DNA from: Bradyrhizobium erythrophlei
Lineage (GTDB): Bacteria; Pseudomonadota; Alphaproteobacteria; Rhizobiales; Xanthobacteraceae
Direction of reading: 5' to 3'
DNA: 64,000 bases
NCBI GenBank assembly: GCA_900129675.1
Contig: FSRD01000003.1
Span: 558,001-622,000, forward strand
How positions within the stretch are numbered: position 1 is the stretch's first letter; every line of letters starts with the position of its first letter. A model generated the notes under the pieces. It did no database searches, had not been told where the DNA came from, and was given only the letters and a program-made list of their open reading frames with translations. Shown in pieces: positions 1 through 8,010 of the stretch. The translations under genes were made by a program, and so were the position numbers.

Positions 1-21
1 GCCTCGGTTCCGGCCGAATGA
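1..21 (+). CDS. eutB: C-terminal tail of a gene upstream of eutC, probably eutB (partial)
   Basis: Reading from base 1 gives six codons (ASVPAE) and a TGA stop at 19-21, eight bases before the eutC start. EutB, the large subunit of ethanolamine ammonia-lyase, normally lies directly upstream of eutC, so this is probably its end. The identification rests on position alone because too little sequence is visible to recognise the protein. Confidence 0.45.
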   Translation, partial: ASVPAE

Positions 22-28
22 TGCGAAC

Positions 29-808
29 ATGAAGCCGCCGGCGCCCTCATCCGGTTCGCTTGAACTTCTGCGCGAGTTGACGCCGGCCCGGGTCGGGCTC
101 GGCCGGGCGGGCGCGAGCCTGCCGACCGCAGCGCTGCTCGGCTTTACCCTCGACCACGCGCGGGCGCGCGACGCCGTTCACGCCGCCTTCGATCATGCGG
201 GGATCGTTGCCGGATTGCGTGGCCTCGGCCTGCAGCCGGTTCTGCTTGCCAGCCAGGCGCGTAGCCGGCGCGATTATCTCCGCCGTCCCGACCTCGGCCG
301 CATGCTCGACGCGGCCTCCCGGAGCGAGCTTGCCGACCGCCGCGGCAAGACCGATCAGCTTGCGATCGTCATCGGCGACGGCCTGTCGCCCGCCGCCGTC
401 AATGTTCACGCGGTCGAACTGGTTCGCCATCTCGCGCCACGGTTGGCCGCGGCCGGCATTCCGATCGGCCATGCCGTGGTCGCGTCGGGCGCGCGCGTGG
501 CGCTGGGCGACGAGATCGGCGCCATTCTCGGCGCAAGCATGATGGTGATGCTGATCGGCGAGCGGCCGGGCTTGTCCGCGCCCGACAGCCTCGGGGCCTA
601 TCTGACCCATGCACCGCGGATTGGCCTCACCGACGCCGGGCGCAATTGCGTCTCCAATATCCACGGCGCTGGGCTGAGTTACGATGAAGCCGCCGCCAAG
701 ATCGCGTGGCTGGTGCGTGAGGGCCTGGCGCGGCGGATCACCGGTGTCGCGCTCAAGGATGAGAGCGCCGGTGGAACGGTTCAGCGCATCGCGACCGGCC
801 AAGGCTAG
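29..808 (+). CDS. eutC: Ethanolamine ammonia-lyase small subunit EutC
   Basis: This 259-residue protein is the light chain of adenosylcobalamin-dependent ethanolamine ammonia-lyase, which splits ethanolamine into acetaldehyde and ammonia in the cytoplasm. Family-typical segments are visible: TPARVGLGRAG near the N-terminus, a DYLRRPDLGRML stretch near residue 85, an IVIGDGLSPAAVN stretch near residue 112, and GERPGLSAPDSLGAYLTH followed by NCVSNIH in the C-terminal half. Length fits the family. It starts eight bases after the preceding stop, so it is co-transcribed with a gene that begins outside the window. No microcompartment genes are seen, which suggests a simple eutBC catabolic pair. Confidence 0.93.
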   Translation: MKPPAPSSGSLELLRELTPARVGLGRAGASLPTAALLGFTLDHARARDAVHAAFDHAGIVAGLRGLGLQPVLLASQARSRRDYLRRPDLGRMLDAASRSELADRRGKTDQLAIVIGDGLSPAAVNVHAVELVRHLAPRLAAAGIPIGHAVVASGARVALGDEIGAILGASMMVMLIGERPGLSAPDSLGAYLTHAPRIGLTDAGRNCVSNIHGAGLSYDEAAAKIAWLVREGLARRITGVALKDESAGGTVQRIATGQG

Positions 809-1139
809 GACACGATCCCGGCCCGCCGGCGCAAACCGGACAAGGATTTCCGGAACAGGCCAACCCAAAGCGCACAAATGCGCGATGCGGGTGGTCCAGC
901 ACGGATGGATCACCCTCTCGTGTGACAAATCAGCTACTTAATGACGGTCATCGGCATCGCCGTACGGATTTGACGCCGCCCCTGCGCTTGCCGTATGCGG
1001 TTCGGCCCTGTAAAACGGCGGCGGTTAATTTACCGCGTGTTTTCAAGGGCTAGCGCCGATCGGTCAGAGCTGACAAAGCCTCATTCGCTCCCGGAACCCA
1101 AGCTAGACAATTTAAGCCGATGTGAGAACTGGAGAGGGT
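809..1139. other. Intergenic gap, no gene recognised
   Basis: These 331 bases between eutC and the MMPL transporter hold no convincing ORF, hairpin terminator or repeat. The promoter of the transporter probably lies here, but no clear -35/-10 pair stands out. Confidence 0.5.
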
Positions 1140-3518
1140 ATGCTCGAAAAGAACACCGAAAGTCAGGTCCACGTCGCAGCGACGGAGGAGCGGCTGGCCG
1201 GCGCCAGCATCGCCTTCGGGCTCGAGCGCATCGGGCTGATCGCGGTTCAGAAGCCGGTCCTGTCCTGCATCATTCTGGTGGCGCTGATCATCGCGGCCCT
1301 TTTCGGCATCGATCGCATCAAGATCGACGATTCGCTGAGCCAGTTGTTCCGCTCCAATTCCAAGGACTACAAGCAATACGAGGCCGTGACCAAGCGCTTC
1401 CCGGCGACCGAATTCGACGTGCTGGTCGTGGTCGAAGGCAAGACGCTGCTGGCCCGCGACAACCTCGAGAAGATGCGTGACATGGTCACCGACCTGCAAC
1501 TGGTCGACGGCGTGCGCGGTCTGGTCTCGCTGTTTTCGGCGCGCCAGGCTCCGGCGCCCGGCAAGCTGCCGGCGGCGCTGTTTCCGCCGGAACTGCCGGA
1601 GGGGGCTGCTTACGACAAATTCGTCGAGACCGTTAAGTCAAACGAGATTATCCGCGGCAAACTGTTGTCCGAAGACGGCACGCTGGCGCTGGTCGTGCTC
1701 TCGCTCGAGCCGAATATCGTCGCCAGCAACAGCCTTACGAAGGCCGTCGGCGATATCAGGAAGATCATGGCCGACGATCTCTCGGGCAGCGGGCTCAACG
1801 CGCAGCTGTCCGGCGTTCCCGTCATGCAGCTCGAGATCCGCAACGCGGTCAAGCGCGACGGGCTGACCTACAACATTCTCGGCATTCTGGCCGGCTGCAT
1901 CATCGCGATCATCTTCTTCCGCAAGATATCGTTCATGGTGGTTGCGGCGTTTCCGCCGATCATCGCGATCCTGCTCGCGCTCGGCGGCCTCGGCTGGGCC
2001 GGGTTCAATCTCAACATGTTCCTGAACGTGATGACGCCGCTGATCATGGTGATCAGCTTCTCGGACTCGATGCAGCTGACCTTTGCGGCGCGCGACCGGC
2101 TGATCGCGGGGCAGGACAAATACACCGCGTTCAGGAACGCCGTGATGGTGGTGGGCCCGGCCTGCGTGCTGACCCATGGTACCGCCGGCATCTCGTTCAT
2201 CGCCCTGCAATTCTCGGATTCGGAGCTGATCCGCAAATTCGGCGAGGCGGGACTGGCCGCCACCATCATTGCGCTGATCGCCGTGCTCTCGCTGGTGCCG
2301 GTGTTTGGCGTGCTTCTGGTGCGCAACGAAAAGGTCTTTGCGGTGAAATTCCAGAGCGCCGACGCCGGCGTTCAGGCGCTGCGCAATTTCTGCTACTGGA
2401 TCGCGGTGCGCATGGTTAGCCGCCCCGGTCTGTTCAGCCTGATCGCGGTGATCGTCGTCGGCGGTCTCGGCATCGTCTACGCCAATCTGGAGCCGCGTTA
2501 CCGGCTGGCCGATCAGGTGCCGGACAAGCGGCAGGCGGTGGCGGCAAGCAGCCGTCTCGATGCCAAGCTCACCGGCGCCAATCCAATCGATGTGCTGATC
2601 GAATTCCCCAAGGGCGCCTCGCTCTACGCGCCAGAGACCCTGAAGACGATCGCCGAGGTCCATTCGATGGTCGAAACCGCGGCGGGTGTCGGCAATGTCT
2701 GGTCGCTGGAAACCTTGCGCCGCTGGCTCGCCGAAAAGGCCGGCAGTTCCGACGTCGCGACGCTGAAGGAATATGTCAGCGTGATCCCTGAACATCTGGT
2801 CCGGCGCTTCATCTCAAAAGATGAGACCGCGGTGGTGGTGTCGGGCCGCGTGCCCGATCTGGATTCAAGCCAGATCCTCCCGGTGGTCGACAAGCTCGAT
2901 CAGGCGCTGAACAAGGTGCGCGCCGAACATCCGGGCTACGAAATCGCGGTCACCGGCCTTTCGGCGATCGCCGCGCGCAACAGCGCCAACATGATCGAAA
3001 AACTCAACCGCGGCCTGACCGTCGAATTCCTGCTGGTTGCGATCTTCATCGGCCTGGCGTTCCGCTCGGTGGTGGTGATGTTCTCCTGCATCCTGCCCGG
3101 CATTTTCCCGGTGGTGATGTCGGGCACGGTGCTGTGGCTGCTGGGTGAGGGGCTGCAATTCGCCAGCGTCGTGGCGCTCACCGTGTCGTTTGGCCTCGGC
3201 CTCAGCGCGACGATCCACTTCCTCAACCGCCTGCGACTCGAAAGAAAGCCGGGCATCAGCGCGGAACTGGCCGTGGAGCGCGCCACCGTGCTGGTCGGTC
3301 CGGCACTGATCCTGACCACGGTGGTGCTGGCGTGCGGCCTCGTCGTAACGGTGTTTTCCGACCTGCCGTCGCTGCGCCTGTTCGGCTGGCTCAGCGCGTT
3401 CTCGATGATCGCAGCCCTCGTCGCCGACCTCTTCATCCTGCGGCCGACGTCGATGTTCCTGATCAATTTGTCGGAAAAGCTTCGCGGGACCGCAGCTCAC
3501 GCGAAGCCGGCAGAGTAG
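1140..3518 (+). CDS. MMPL/RND-family transporter (HpnN-like paralogue)
   Basis: The 792-residue protein has the two-repeat RND layout. A membrane segment lies near residue 40, followed by a periplasmic loop, then a block of about five helices (residues roughly 240-400). A second loop and a second helical block (about 620-780) follow. It resembles MMPL/SSD-type exporters and the hopanoid transporter HpnN further along the window, though it is shorter. The ATG at 1140 is preferred over an upstream GTG at 1122 because GGAGAGG at 1131-1137 is correctly placed for it. No adaptor or outer-membrane gene is adjacent. The substrate is unknown; location beside the hopanoid genes makes a lipid substrate an inference only. 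Confidence 0.85.
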   Translation: MLEKNTESQVHVAATEERLAGASIAFGLERIGLIAVQKPVLSCIILVALIIAALFGIDRIKIDDSLSQLFRSNSKDYKQYEAVTKRFPATEFDVLVVVEGKTLLARDNLEKMRDMVTDLQLVDGVRGLVSLFSARQAPAPGKLPAALFPPELPEGAAYDKFVETVKSNEIIRGKLLSEDGTLALVVLSLEPNIVASNSLTKAVGDIRKIMADDLSGSGLNAQLSGVPVMQLEIRNAVKRDGLTYNILGILAGCIIAIIFFRKISFMVVAAFPPIIAILLALGGLGWAGFNLNMFLNVMTPLIMVISFSDSMQLTFAARDRLIAGQDKYTAFRNAVMVVGPACVLTHGTAGISFIALQFSDSELIRKFGEAGLAATIIALIAVLSLVPVFGVLLVRNEKVFAVKFQSADAGVQALRNFCYWIAVRMVSRPGLFSLIAVIVVGGLGIVYANLEPRYRLADQVPDKRQAVAASSRLDAKLTGANPIDVLIEFPKGASLYAPETLKTIAEVHSMVETAAGVGNVWSLETLRRWLAEKAGSSDVATLKEYVSVIPEHLVRRFISKDETAVVVSGRVPDLDSSQILPVVDKLDQALNKVRAEHPGYEIAVTGLSAIAARNSANMIEKLNRGLTVEFLLVAIFIGLAFRSVVVMFSCILPGIFPVVMSGTVLWLLGEGLQFASVVALTVSFGLGLSATIHFLNRLRLERKPGISAELAVERATVLVGPALILTTVVLACGLVVTVFSDLPSLRLFGWLSAFSMIAALVADLFILRPTSMFLINLSEKLRGTAAHAKPAE

Positions 3519-3569
3519 TTTATCGGGAGAGGGAAGAGGGGCGTCCTGTGGTCACCAAGAGTTCTAAGA

Positions 3570-3615
3570 CCTCATCCTGAGGAGCACGCGTTAGCGTGCG
3601 TCTCGAAGGATGAAG
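3570..3615. repeat. Short palindromic repeat (CCTCATCCTGAGGAGC type)
   Basis: The block begins CCTCATCCTGAGGAGC, has a central palindrome GCACGCGTTAGCGTGC, and ends CTCGAAGGATGAAG, so the ends are near-inverse. From memory, elements of this look are dispersed in Bradyrhizobium and Rhodopseudomonas intergenic DNA. It lies between two convergent genes and could also act as a weak transcription stop. Confidence 0.7.
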
Positions 3616-3635
3616 CCACCAAGCCGGAAGCCGAA

Positions 3636-4154
3636 TCAGCCCTTCGTCATCGTGATCGAGACGCCGCGGATTTCGCCCTTGGAGTCGATCTGGACGATTT
3701 GCTTGCTGCCGTTGGTGCGCAAGTTCAGATTGGCGGCAAAGCCGGAAGCCTCGACGAACACGTCGATCTGGCCGCCGCCCGCGGTGCCCTGCAGATTGCC
3801 GAAGATGTTGCGGCTCTTTTCGCTCCAGTTGCCGGAGATGCGGTCGCCCTGGCTGGTGACGTCGCTGCTGAGATCGAACTTGTAGCTGTCGCTGGCGCAA
3901 TGCAGGTTCTGCTTCAGGCCGAGCCCGGAGGCGTTGACCTTGTAGTCGGCCTTGCAGCGGATGTGCTCGGTGGTGCCGTTGGACAGCGCAACCGTGCCCG
4001 TGCCACTCCAGGAACCGTCAAAACCGGCAAATGGCCCTGACGCCTGGGCGTGGCCTGCCGAGACCGACAGCATGAGCGCGGCGACGACGCCTGCAGCCTT
4101 GACAGCCTGACCGAACAAGCTGGAACCAAACATTTTCATAGCGAATTTTCCCAT
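3636..4154 (-). CDS. Secreted hypothetical protein, 172 residues
   Basis: The N-terminus has a basic start, a hydrophobic stretch (AAGVVAALMLSVSAG) and an AxA-type cleavage site at HAQA, so it is likely exported to the periplasm. The mature part begins with a FDGSWSGTGTVALSNG motif. It is rich in beta-strand and polar residues, with two cysteines (RCKADY and HCASDSY) that could pair. It resembles small conserved alphaproteobacterial proteins of unknown function with lipocalin-like composition. The start is uncertain: a TTG at 4157, ATG at 4154 and ATG at 4139 are all possible. It is convergent with the MMPL gene. Confidence 0.75.
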   Translation of the reverse strand: MGKFAMKMFGSSLFGQAVKAAGVVAALMLSVSAGHAQASGPFAGFDGSWSGTGTVALSNGTTEHIRCKADYKVNASGLGLKQNLHCASDSYKFDLSSDVTSQGDRISGNWSEKSRNIFGNLQGTAGGGQIDVFVEASGFAANLNLRTNGSKQIVQIDSKGEIRGVSITMTKG

Positions 4155-4567
4155 CAAAATAGACGTTCTTTCGAAAAGACCCGTCTCGCCGCATCGAAGA
4201 TTTAGTGTCCCCGCAGTATGTTAGGTTCAAAATGACAAAATGCCGGCTATGGCAATCGCCGCGCCAGTAGCATTTCGCTCAGCGGAATCAAACCATCCGA
4301 TGATCCAGGCGTCGCGGGCACGCATCTAACTTTCCGCCGCCATCGTCTGCAACAGCCATTTGCGAACAAAATTATCCTCGAAATACACTTTACACATCAA
4401 ATGGTTGTCCGGGAGGCGGGCCCCACTGCAAATTTGGCCGCATTTATCTGTGCTTGTTCTTTTTTCATTGCTGCGGTACGCGGCGTCTGCAATCCCAAAA
4501 AATCCGTCCCGGCCATGCCGAAACGCAATTCGGGAACGGGTTTTTGCTGCCCAAATGAAGGAATACG
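4155..4567. other. Intergenic gap between divergent genes
   Basis: About 410 bases, less GC-rich than the surroundings, separate two divergent secreted-protein genes and should contain both promoters. No ORF with protein-like composition and no clear hairpin or known motif was recognised. Confidence 0.4.
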
Positions 4568-4804
4568 ATGCGTAAATTTCTCCTGGTTCTCGCCCTTTTG
4601 TCGACATCGGTTTCGTCGGGTGCCTTTGCCCAGCAGCAACGCAGCGGCACGCCCGAGGAACAAAAGGCCTGCGCCCGTGACGTGCAGCGCTACTGCCGCC
4701 CGGTGATCGATCAGGGCGACTTCACCATTCTCGCTTGCCTGCAGACCAATCGCCCCAAGATATCCACGGCCTGCGATCAGGTGCTGAAAAGCCACGGGCA
4801 ATAG
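4568..4804 (+). CDS. Small secreted cysteine-rich protein
   Basis: The 78-residue product has a clear signal peptide (MRKFLLVLALLSTSVSSGAFAQ) and a mature part of about 57 residues with four cysteines: ACARDVQRYC, LAC and TAC. The spacing resembles a single cysteine-rich GLG1-type repeat (PF00839), which is common in short periplasmic proteins of Bradyrhizobium. Function is unknown. It lies just upstream of hpnC in the same direction with a 187-base gap, so co-transcription with the hopanoid operon is possible but not shown. Confidence 0.8.
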   Translation: MRKFLLVLALLSTSVSSGAFAQQQRSGTPEEQKACARDVQRYCRPVIDQGDFTILACLQTNRPKISTACDQVLKSHGQ

Positions 4805-4991
4805 ACCGCGCGCATCCAAAAGTCGCCGCAAGGCGCGTGACCGGTGTGTGAGATCCGGCACGCAGGCATGCATGGCTGGCTGAGATAGCATTGGTTTTGG
4901 CGGCGTATTCCCCTATATGGGGCACGCGATCACTCGCATGCGCTGAGCATCGGCGTATGCGCCATGCCCAGATGAATGTAGCCAGTTCCTG

Positions 4992-5870
4992 ATGACCAGC
5001 GCGAGCGATCTGCGATCCGGAAAGACCCACCGCGACGAGAATTTTCCGGTCGCGTCGTGGATCATTCATCCGCGTCACCGGGCGCTGATCCTGGCGTTCT
5101 ACAATTTCGTCAGGACCGCCGACGATATTGCCGATCACGCGACGCTGAGTGCCGAGGAAAAGCTCGGTTACCTCGATCTGCTCGAAGCCGAATTGCTGGG
5201 CAAGGGCGACACGCAGGAGGAGGCGGTCAATCTGCGGATCGCGCTGGCCGAGCGCGCGATGCCGCCGCGTCATGCGCTCGATGTCCTGATCGCGTTCCGG
5301 ATGGACGTGACGAAACTTCGCTACGAGAATTGGGACGACGTCATTCATTATTGCCGCTACTCGGCGATGCCGGTCGGGCGCTTCATGCTCGACGTGCATG
5401 GCGAGAGCACCTCGACCTGGGCCGCGTCGGACGCGCTGTGCGCAGCCTTGCAAATCAACAACCATCTGCAGGATTGCGCCAAGGACTACCGGGATCTCAA
5501 CCGCGTCTACCTGCCGCGCGACGCGCTGGCTGCGGCGGGTGCGACCGTCGAGATGCTGGGAGCGCCGAAGTCGCCCGCGGCGCTGCTGCAATGCCTGCAG
5601 GCGCTGGCGGTGCGGACCGCAACGCTGCTCGACGAAAGCAAATCGCTCGCCGCCGAGGTGAAGGATTTCCGGCTCGGTCTCGAGATTTCGGTGATCCAGG
5701 CCTTCGCCGACAAGATCGTCGGCATGCTGAAAGTGCGCGATCCCCTCAGCGAGCGCGTGCATCTCGGTCCGCTCGAACTGCTCGGTCAGAGCGTCGGTGG
5801 CATCGCCAGCGAGATCGCGCGCCGTGCGGTCGGACGCCGGCCCGTGTCGAAACCGGCGGCCGGCGCATGA
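4992..5870 (+). CDS. hpnC: Hydroxysqualene synthase HpnC
   Basis: This 292-residue member of the trans-isoprenyl diphosphate/squalene synthase family converts presqualene diphosphate to hydroxysqualene, the second step of the three-enzyme squalene route. Both Asp-rich motifs are visible: RTADDIADH near residue 42, and NNHLQDCAKDYRDLNRVYLP near residue 157, a characteristic HpnC form. It is the first gene of hpnC-hpnD-hpnE-shc-hpnG, and its stop overlaps the hpnD start as ATGA. The tight coupling of the five genes shows they form one operon. Confidence 0.95.
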   Translation: MTSASDLRSGKTHRDENFPVASWIIHPRHRALILAFYNFVRTADDIADHATLSAEEKLGYLDLLEAELLGKGDTQEEAVNLRIALAERAMPPRHALDVLIAFRMDVTKLRYENWDDVIHYCRYSAMPVGRFMLDVHGESTSTWAASDALCAALQINNHLQDCAKDYRDLNRVYLPRDALAAAGATVEMLGAPKSPAALLQCLQALAVRTATLLDESKSLAAEVKDFRLGLEISVIQAFADKIVGMLKVRDPLSERVHLGPLELLGQSVGGIASEIARRAVGRRPVSKPAAGA

Positions 5871-6703
5871 CGCTCGAGGCGGCGGCCAACGCAAATTACG
5901 GCAGCACCGCGTCCGGCAGTTCGTTCTACGCGGCGATGCGCATCCTGCCGCGCGAACAGCGCGAGGCGATGTTCCAGATCTACAGCTTTTGCCGTCAGGT
6001 CGACGACATCGCGGATTCCGACGGCCCGCGGCCCGAACGGCTGGCCGCGCTGCAGCAATGGCGCGATGATATCGACGCGCTGTATCAGGGTCGCCCGCCG
6101 GCGCGGCTGCAGGATTACGTGGCGTCGGTTCGAAGGTTCGGTCTCAAGCGCGAGGATTTCCTGGCCATCGTCGATGGCATGGAGATGGACGTGCCGCAGG
6201 ACATTCGCGCGCCGGATCTCGCTACGCTCGATCTCTATTGCGACCGCGTCGCCAGCGCCGTCGGACGGCTGTCGGTGCGGGTGTTCGGTTTGCCCGAGAA
6301 TGACGGCATCCTGCTCGCCCATCACCTCGGCCGCGCGCTGCAATTGACCAACATCCTGCGCGACATCGACGAGGACGCGGGCCTTGGCCGTCTGTACCTG
6401 CCGCGCGAAGGCCTGCTGCATGCCGGGATCACCAGCGACGATCCGCTCAAGGTGTCGGCCGACCGGGCGCTGCCGAAAGTCTGCCTGCCGCTGGTCGAGC
6501 GGGCGAGGGCCCATTTCGAAAACTCCGACGAGATCATGAAGCGCAATTCGCGGCGCGCGGTGCGCGCGCCCAGGATCATGTCGAAATATTATCGCGCGAT
6601 ACTGGAGTTGCTGGTCGCAAGGGGATTTGCAGCTCCGCGCGCGCCGGTTCGCGTCAACAAGATGGCCAAGATCGCCATCCTTCTCCGCTACGCGATCATC
6701 TGA
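5867..6703 (+). CDS. hpnD: Presqualene diphosphate synthase HpnD
   Basis: The 278-residue protein condenses two farnesyl diphosphates to presqualene diphosphate. The squalene/phytoene synthase motifs are intact: SFCRQVDDIADSDG near residue 42 and LTNILRDIDEDAGLGRLYLP near residue 160. The true start is ATG 5867, overlapping the hpnC stop. A longer open frame from 5057 exists only because the hpnC region happens to be open in this frame. The stop TGA at 6701-6703 shares one base with the hpnE ATG. Confidence 0.95.
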   Translation: MTLEAAANANYGSTASGSSFYAAMRILPREQREAMFQIYSFCRQVDDIADSDGPRPERLAALQQWRDDIDALYQGRPPARLQDYVASVRRFGLKREDFLAIVDGMEMDVPQDIRAPDLATLDLYCDRVASAVGRLSVRVFGLPENDGILLAHHLGRALQLTNILRDIDEDAGLGRLYLPREGLLHAGITSDDPLKVSADRALPKVCLPLVERARAHFENSDEIMKRNSRRAVRAPRIMSKYYRAILELLVARGFAAPRAPVRVNKMAKIAILLRYAII

Positions 6704-7968
6704 TGCAGAAAACCGTTCATATCATCGGCGCCGGCATTTCCGGCCTCTCGGCGGCCGTTCGGCTGGCCAACGCCAATTACAGGGTGCACGTCCACGAGGC
6801 GACGCAAACCGCCGGCGGACGCTGCCGGTCCTATTTCGACGCCGCGACGAATCTGATGATCGACAACGGCAATCATCTGCTGCTGTCGGGCAACCGCCAC
6901 GCGTTGGCCTACGCCAGATCGATCGGCACCGAGGCCGGGCTGGTCGGACCGAAGCGGGCGCAGTTTCCGTTCGTCGACCTGACCAGCGGCAAGCGCTGGC
7001 AGCTCGATCTCGGCGACTCCAAATTGCCGCTGTGGGTGTTCGATGCGGCGCGCCGCGTGCCCGACACCGGCCTGCTCGATTATCTCGCGCTGATGCCTTT
7101 GATCTGGGCAGGGACGGACAAGCTGGTCGGCAACGCGATCCCCTGCGACGGCACGCTGTACCAGCGGCTGGTGCAGCCGCTGTTGCTGGCCGCGCTCAAC
7201 GTCGACCCGCCCGAGGGCTCGGCGGGCCTTGCCGGCGCGATTGTGCGGGAAACCCTGCTGGCCGGCGGCCAGGCCTGCCGGCCGCTGATCGCGCGCGACG
7301 GTTTGAGTTCGGTGCTGATCGAGCCCGCGGTCAAGCTGCTGCAGGAAAACGGTGCCACCATCCAGTTCGGGCATGAGCTGCGCGAGTTCGTGATGGTAGG
7401 CGACAAGGTCGGCGAATTGAAATTTGGCGACGACACGATCGCCGTTGGAGCTGGCGATGCCGTAGTGCTCGCCGTTCCGCCGCGCCCGGCGGCTTCGCTG
7501 CTGCCGGGCCTGAAAACGCCGTCGAAATTCCGCGCCATCGTCAATGCGCATTTCCGCTTCGATCCGCCAAAGGATGCGCCGGCCATCCTCGGCGTCGTCG
7601 GCGGACTGGTGGAGTGGCTGTTTGCGTTTCCGCAGCGGCTGTCGGTCACCATCAGCAATGGCGACCGGCTGGTCGATATGCCGCGCGAGGAGCTCGCGCA
7701 GGCGATCTGGCGGGATGTCTGCAAGGCCGCGGGCGTGCAGGGCGAATTGCCGCCGCCATTACCTCCTTGGCAGATCGTGCGCGAACGCCGTGCGACGTTC
7801 GAGGCGACGCCGGAGCAGAATGCGCTGCGGCCGGGTCCGGTCACGGCCCTTAAAAACCTGTTTCTCGCCGGCGACTGGACTGATACGGGGTTGCCGGCAA
7901 CCATCGAGGGTTCGGTGCGGTCGGGAGACCGTGCCGCCGATCTGGTTCTGGCGAGGCCGCCGGGCTGA
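6703..7968 (+). CDS. hpnE: Hydroxysqualene dehydroxylase HpnE
   Basis: This 421-residue flavoprotein of the amine oxidase/phytoene desaturase fold reduces hydroxysqualene to squalene, the last step of the HpnCDE route. The N-terminal FAD-binding motif IIGAGISGLSAAVRLA is followed by an acidic residue at the end of the second strand (HVHEA). The second FAD motif near the C-terminus, LAGDWTDTGLPATIEGSVRS, is also typical. It overlaps the hpnD stop by one base and is followed 43 bases later by shc. Confidence 0.95.
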   Translation: MQKTVHIIGAGISGLSAAVRLANANYRVHVHEATQTAGGRCRSYFDAATNLMIDNGNHLLLSGNRHALAYARSIGTEAGLVGPKRAQFPFVDLTSGKRWQLDLGDSKLPLWVFDAARRVPDTGLLDYLALMPLIWAGTDKLVGNAIPCDGTLYQRLVQPLLLAALNVDPPEGSAGLAGAIVRETLLAGGQACRPLIARDGLSSVLIEPAVKLLQENGATIQFGHELREFVMVGDKVGELKFGDDTIAVGAGDAVVLAVPPRPAASLLPGLKTPSKFRAIVNAHFRFDPPKDAPAILGVVGGLVEWLFAFPQRLSVTISNGDRLVDMPREELAQAIWRDVCKAAGVQGELPPPLPPWQIVRERRATFEATPEQNALRPGPVTALKNLFLAGDWTDTGLPATIEGSVRSGDRAADLVLARPPG

Positions 7969-8010
7969 TCGGACACAGCGCGGCCGGTCCGACGGTCGCA
8001 CAAACAGGGG

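Noticed and set aside
5057..6703. A 548-codon frame that would fuse an N-terminal extension to HpnD
   Set aside because: The first 270 codons are the out-of-frame reading of hpnC. HpnD proper starts at the ATGA overlap at 5867.
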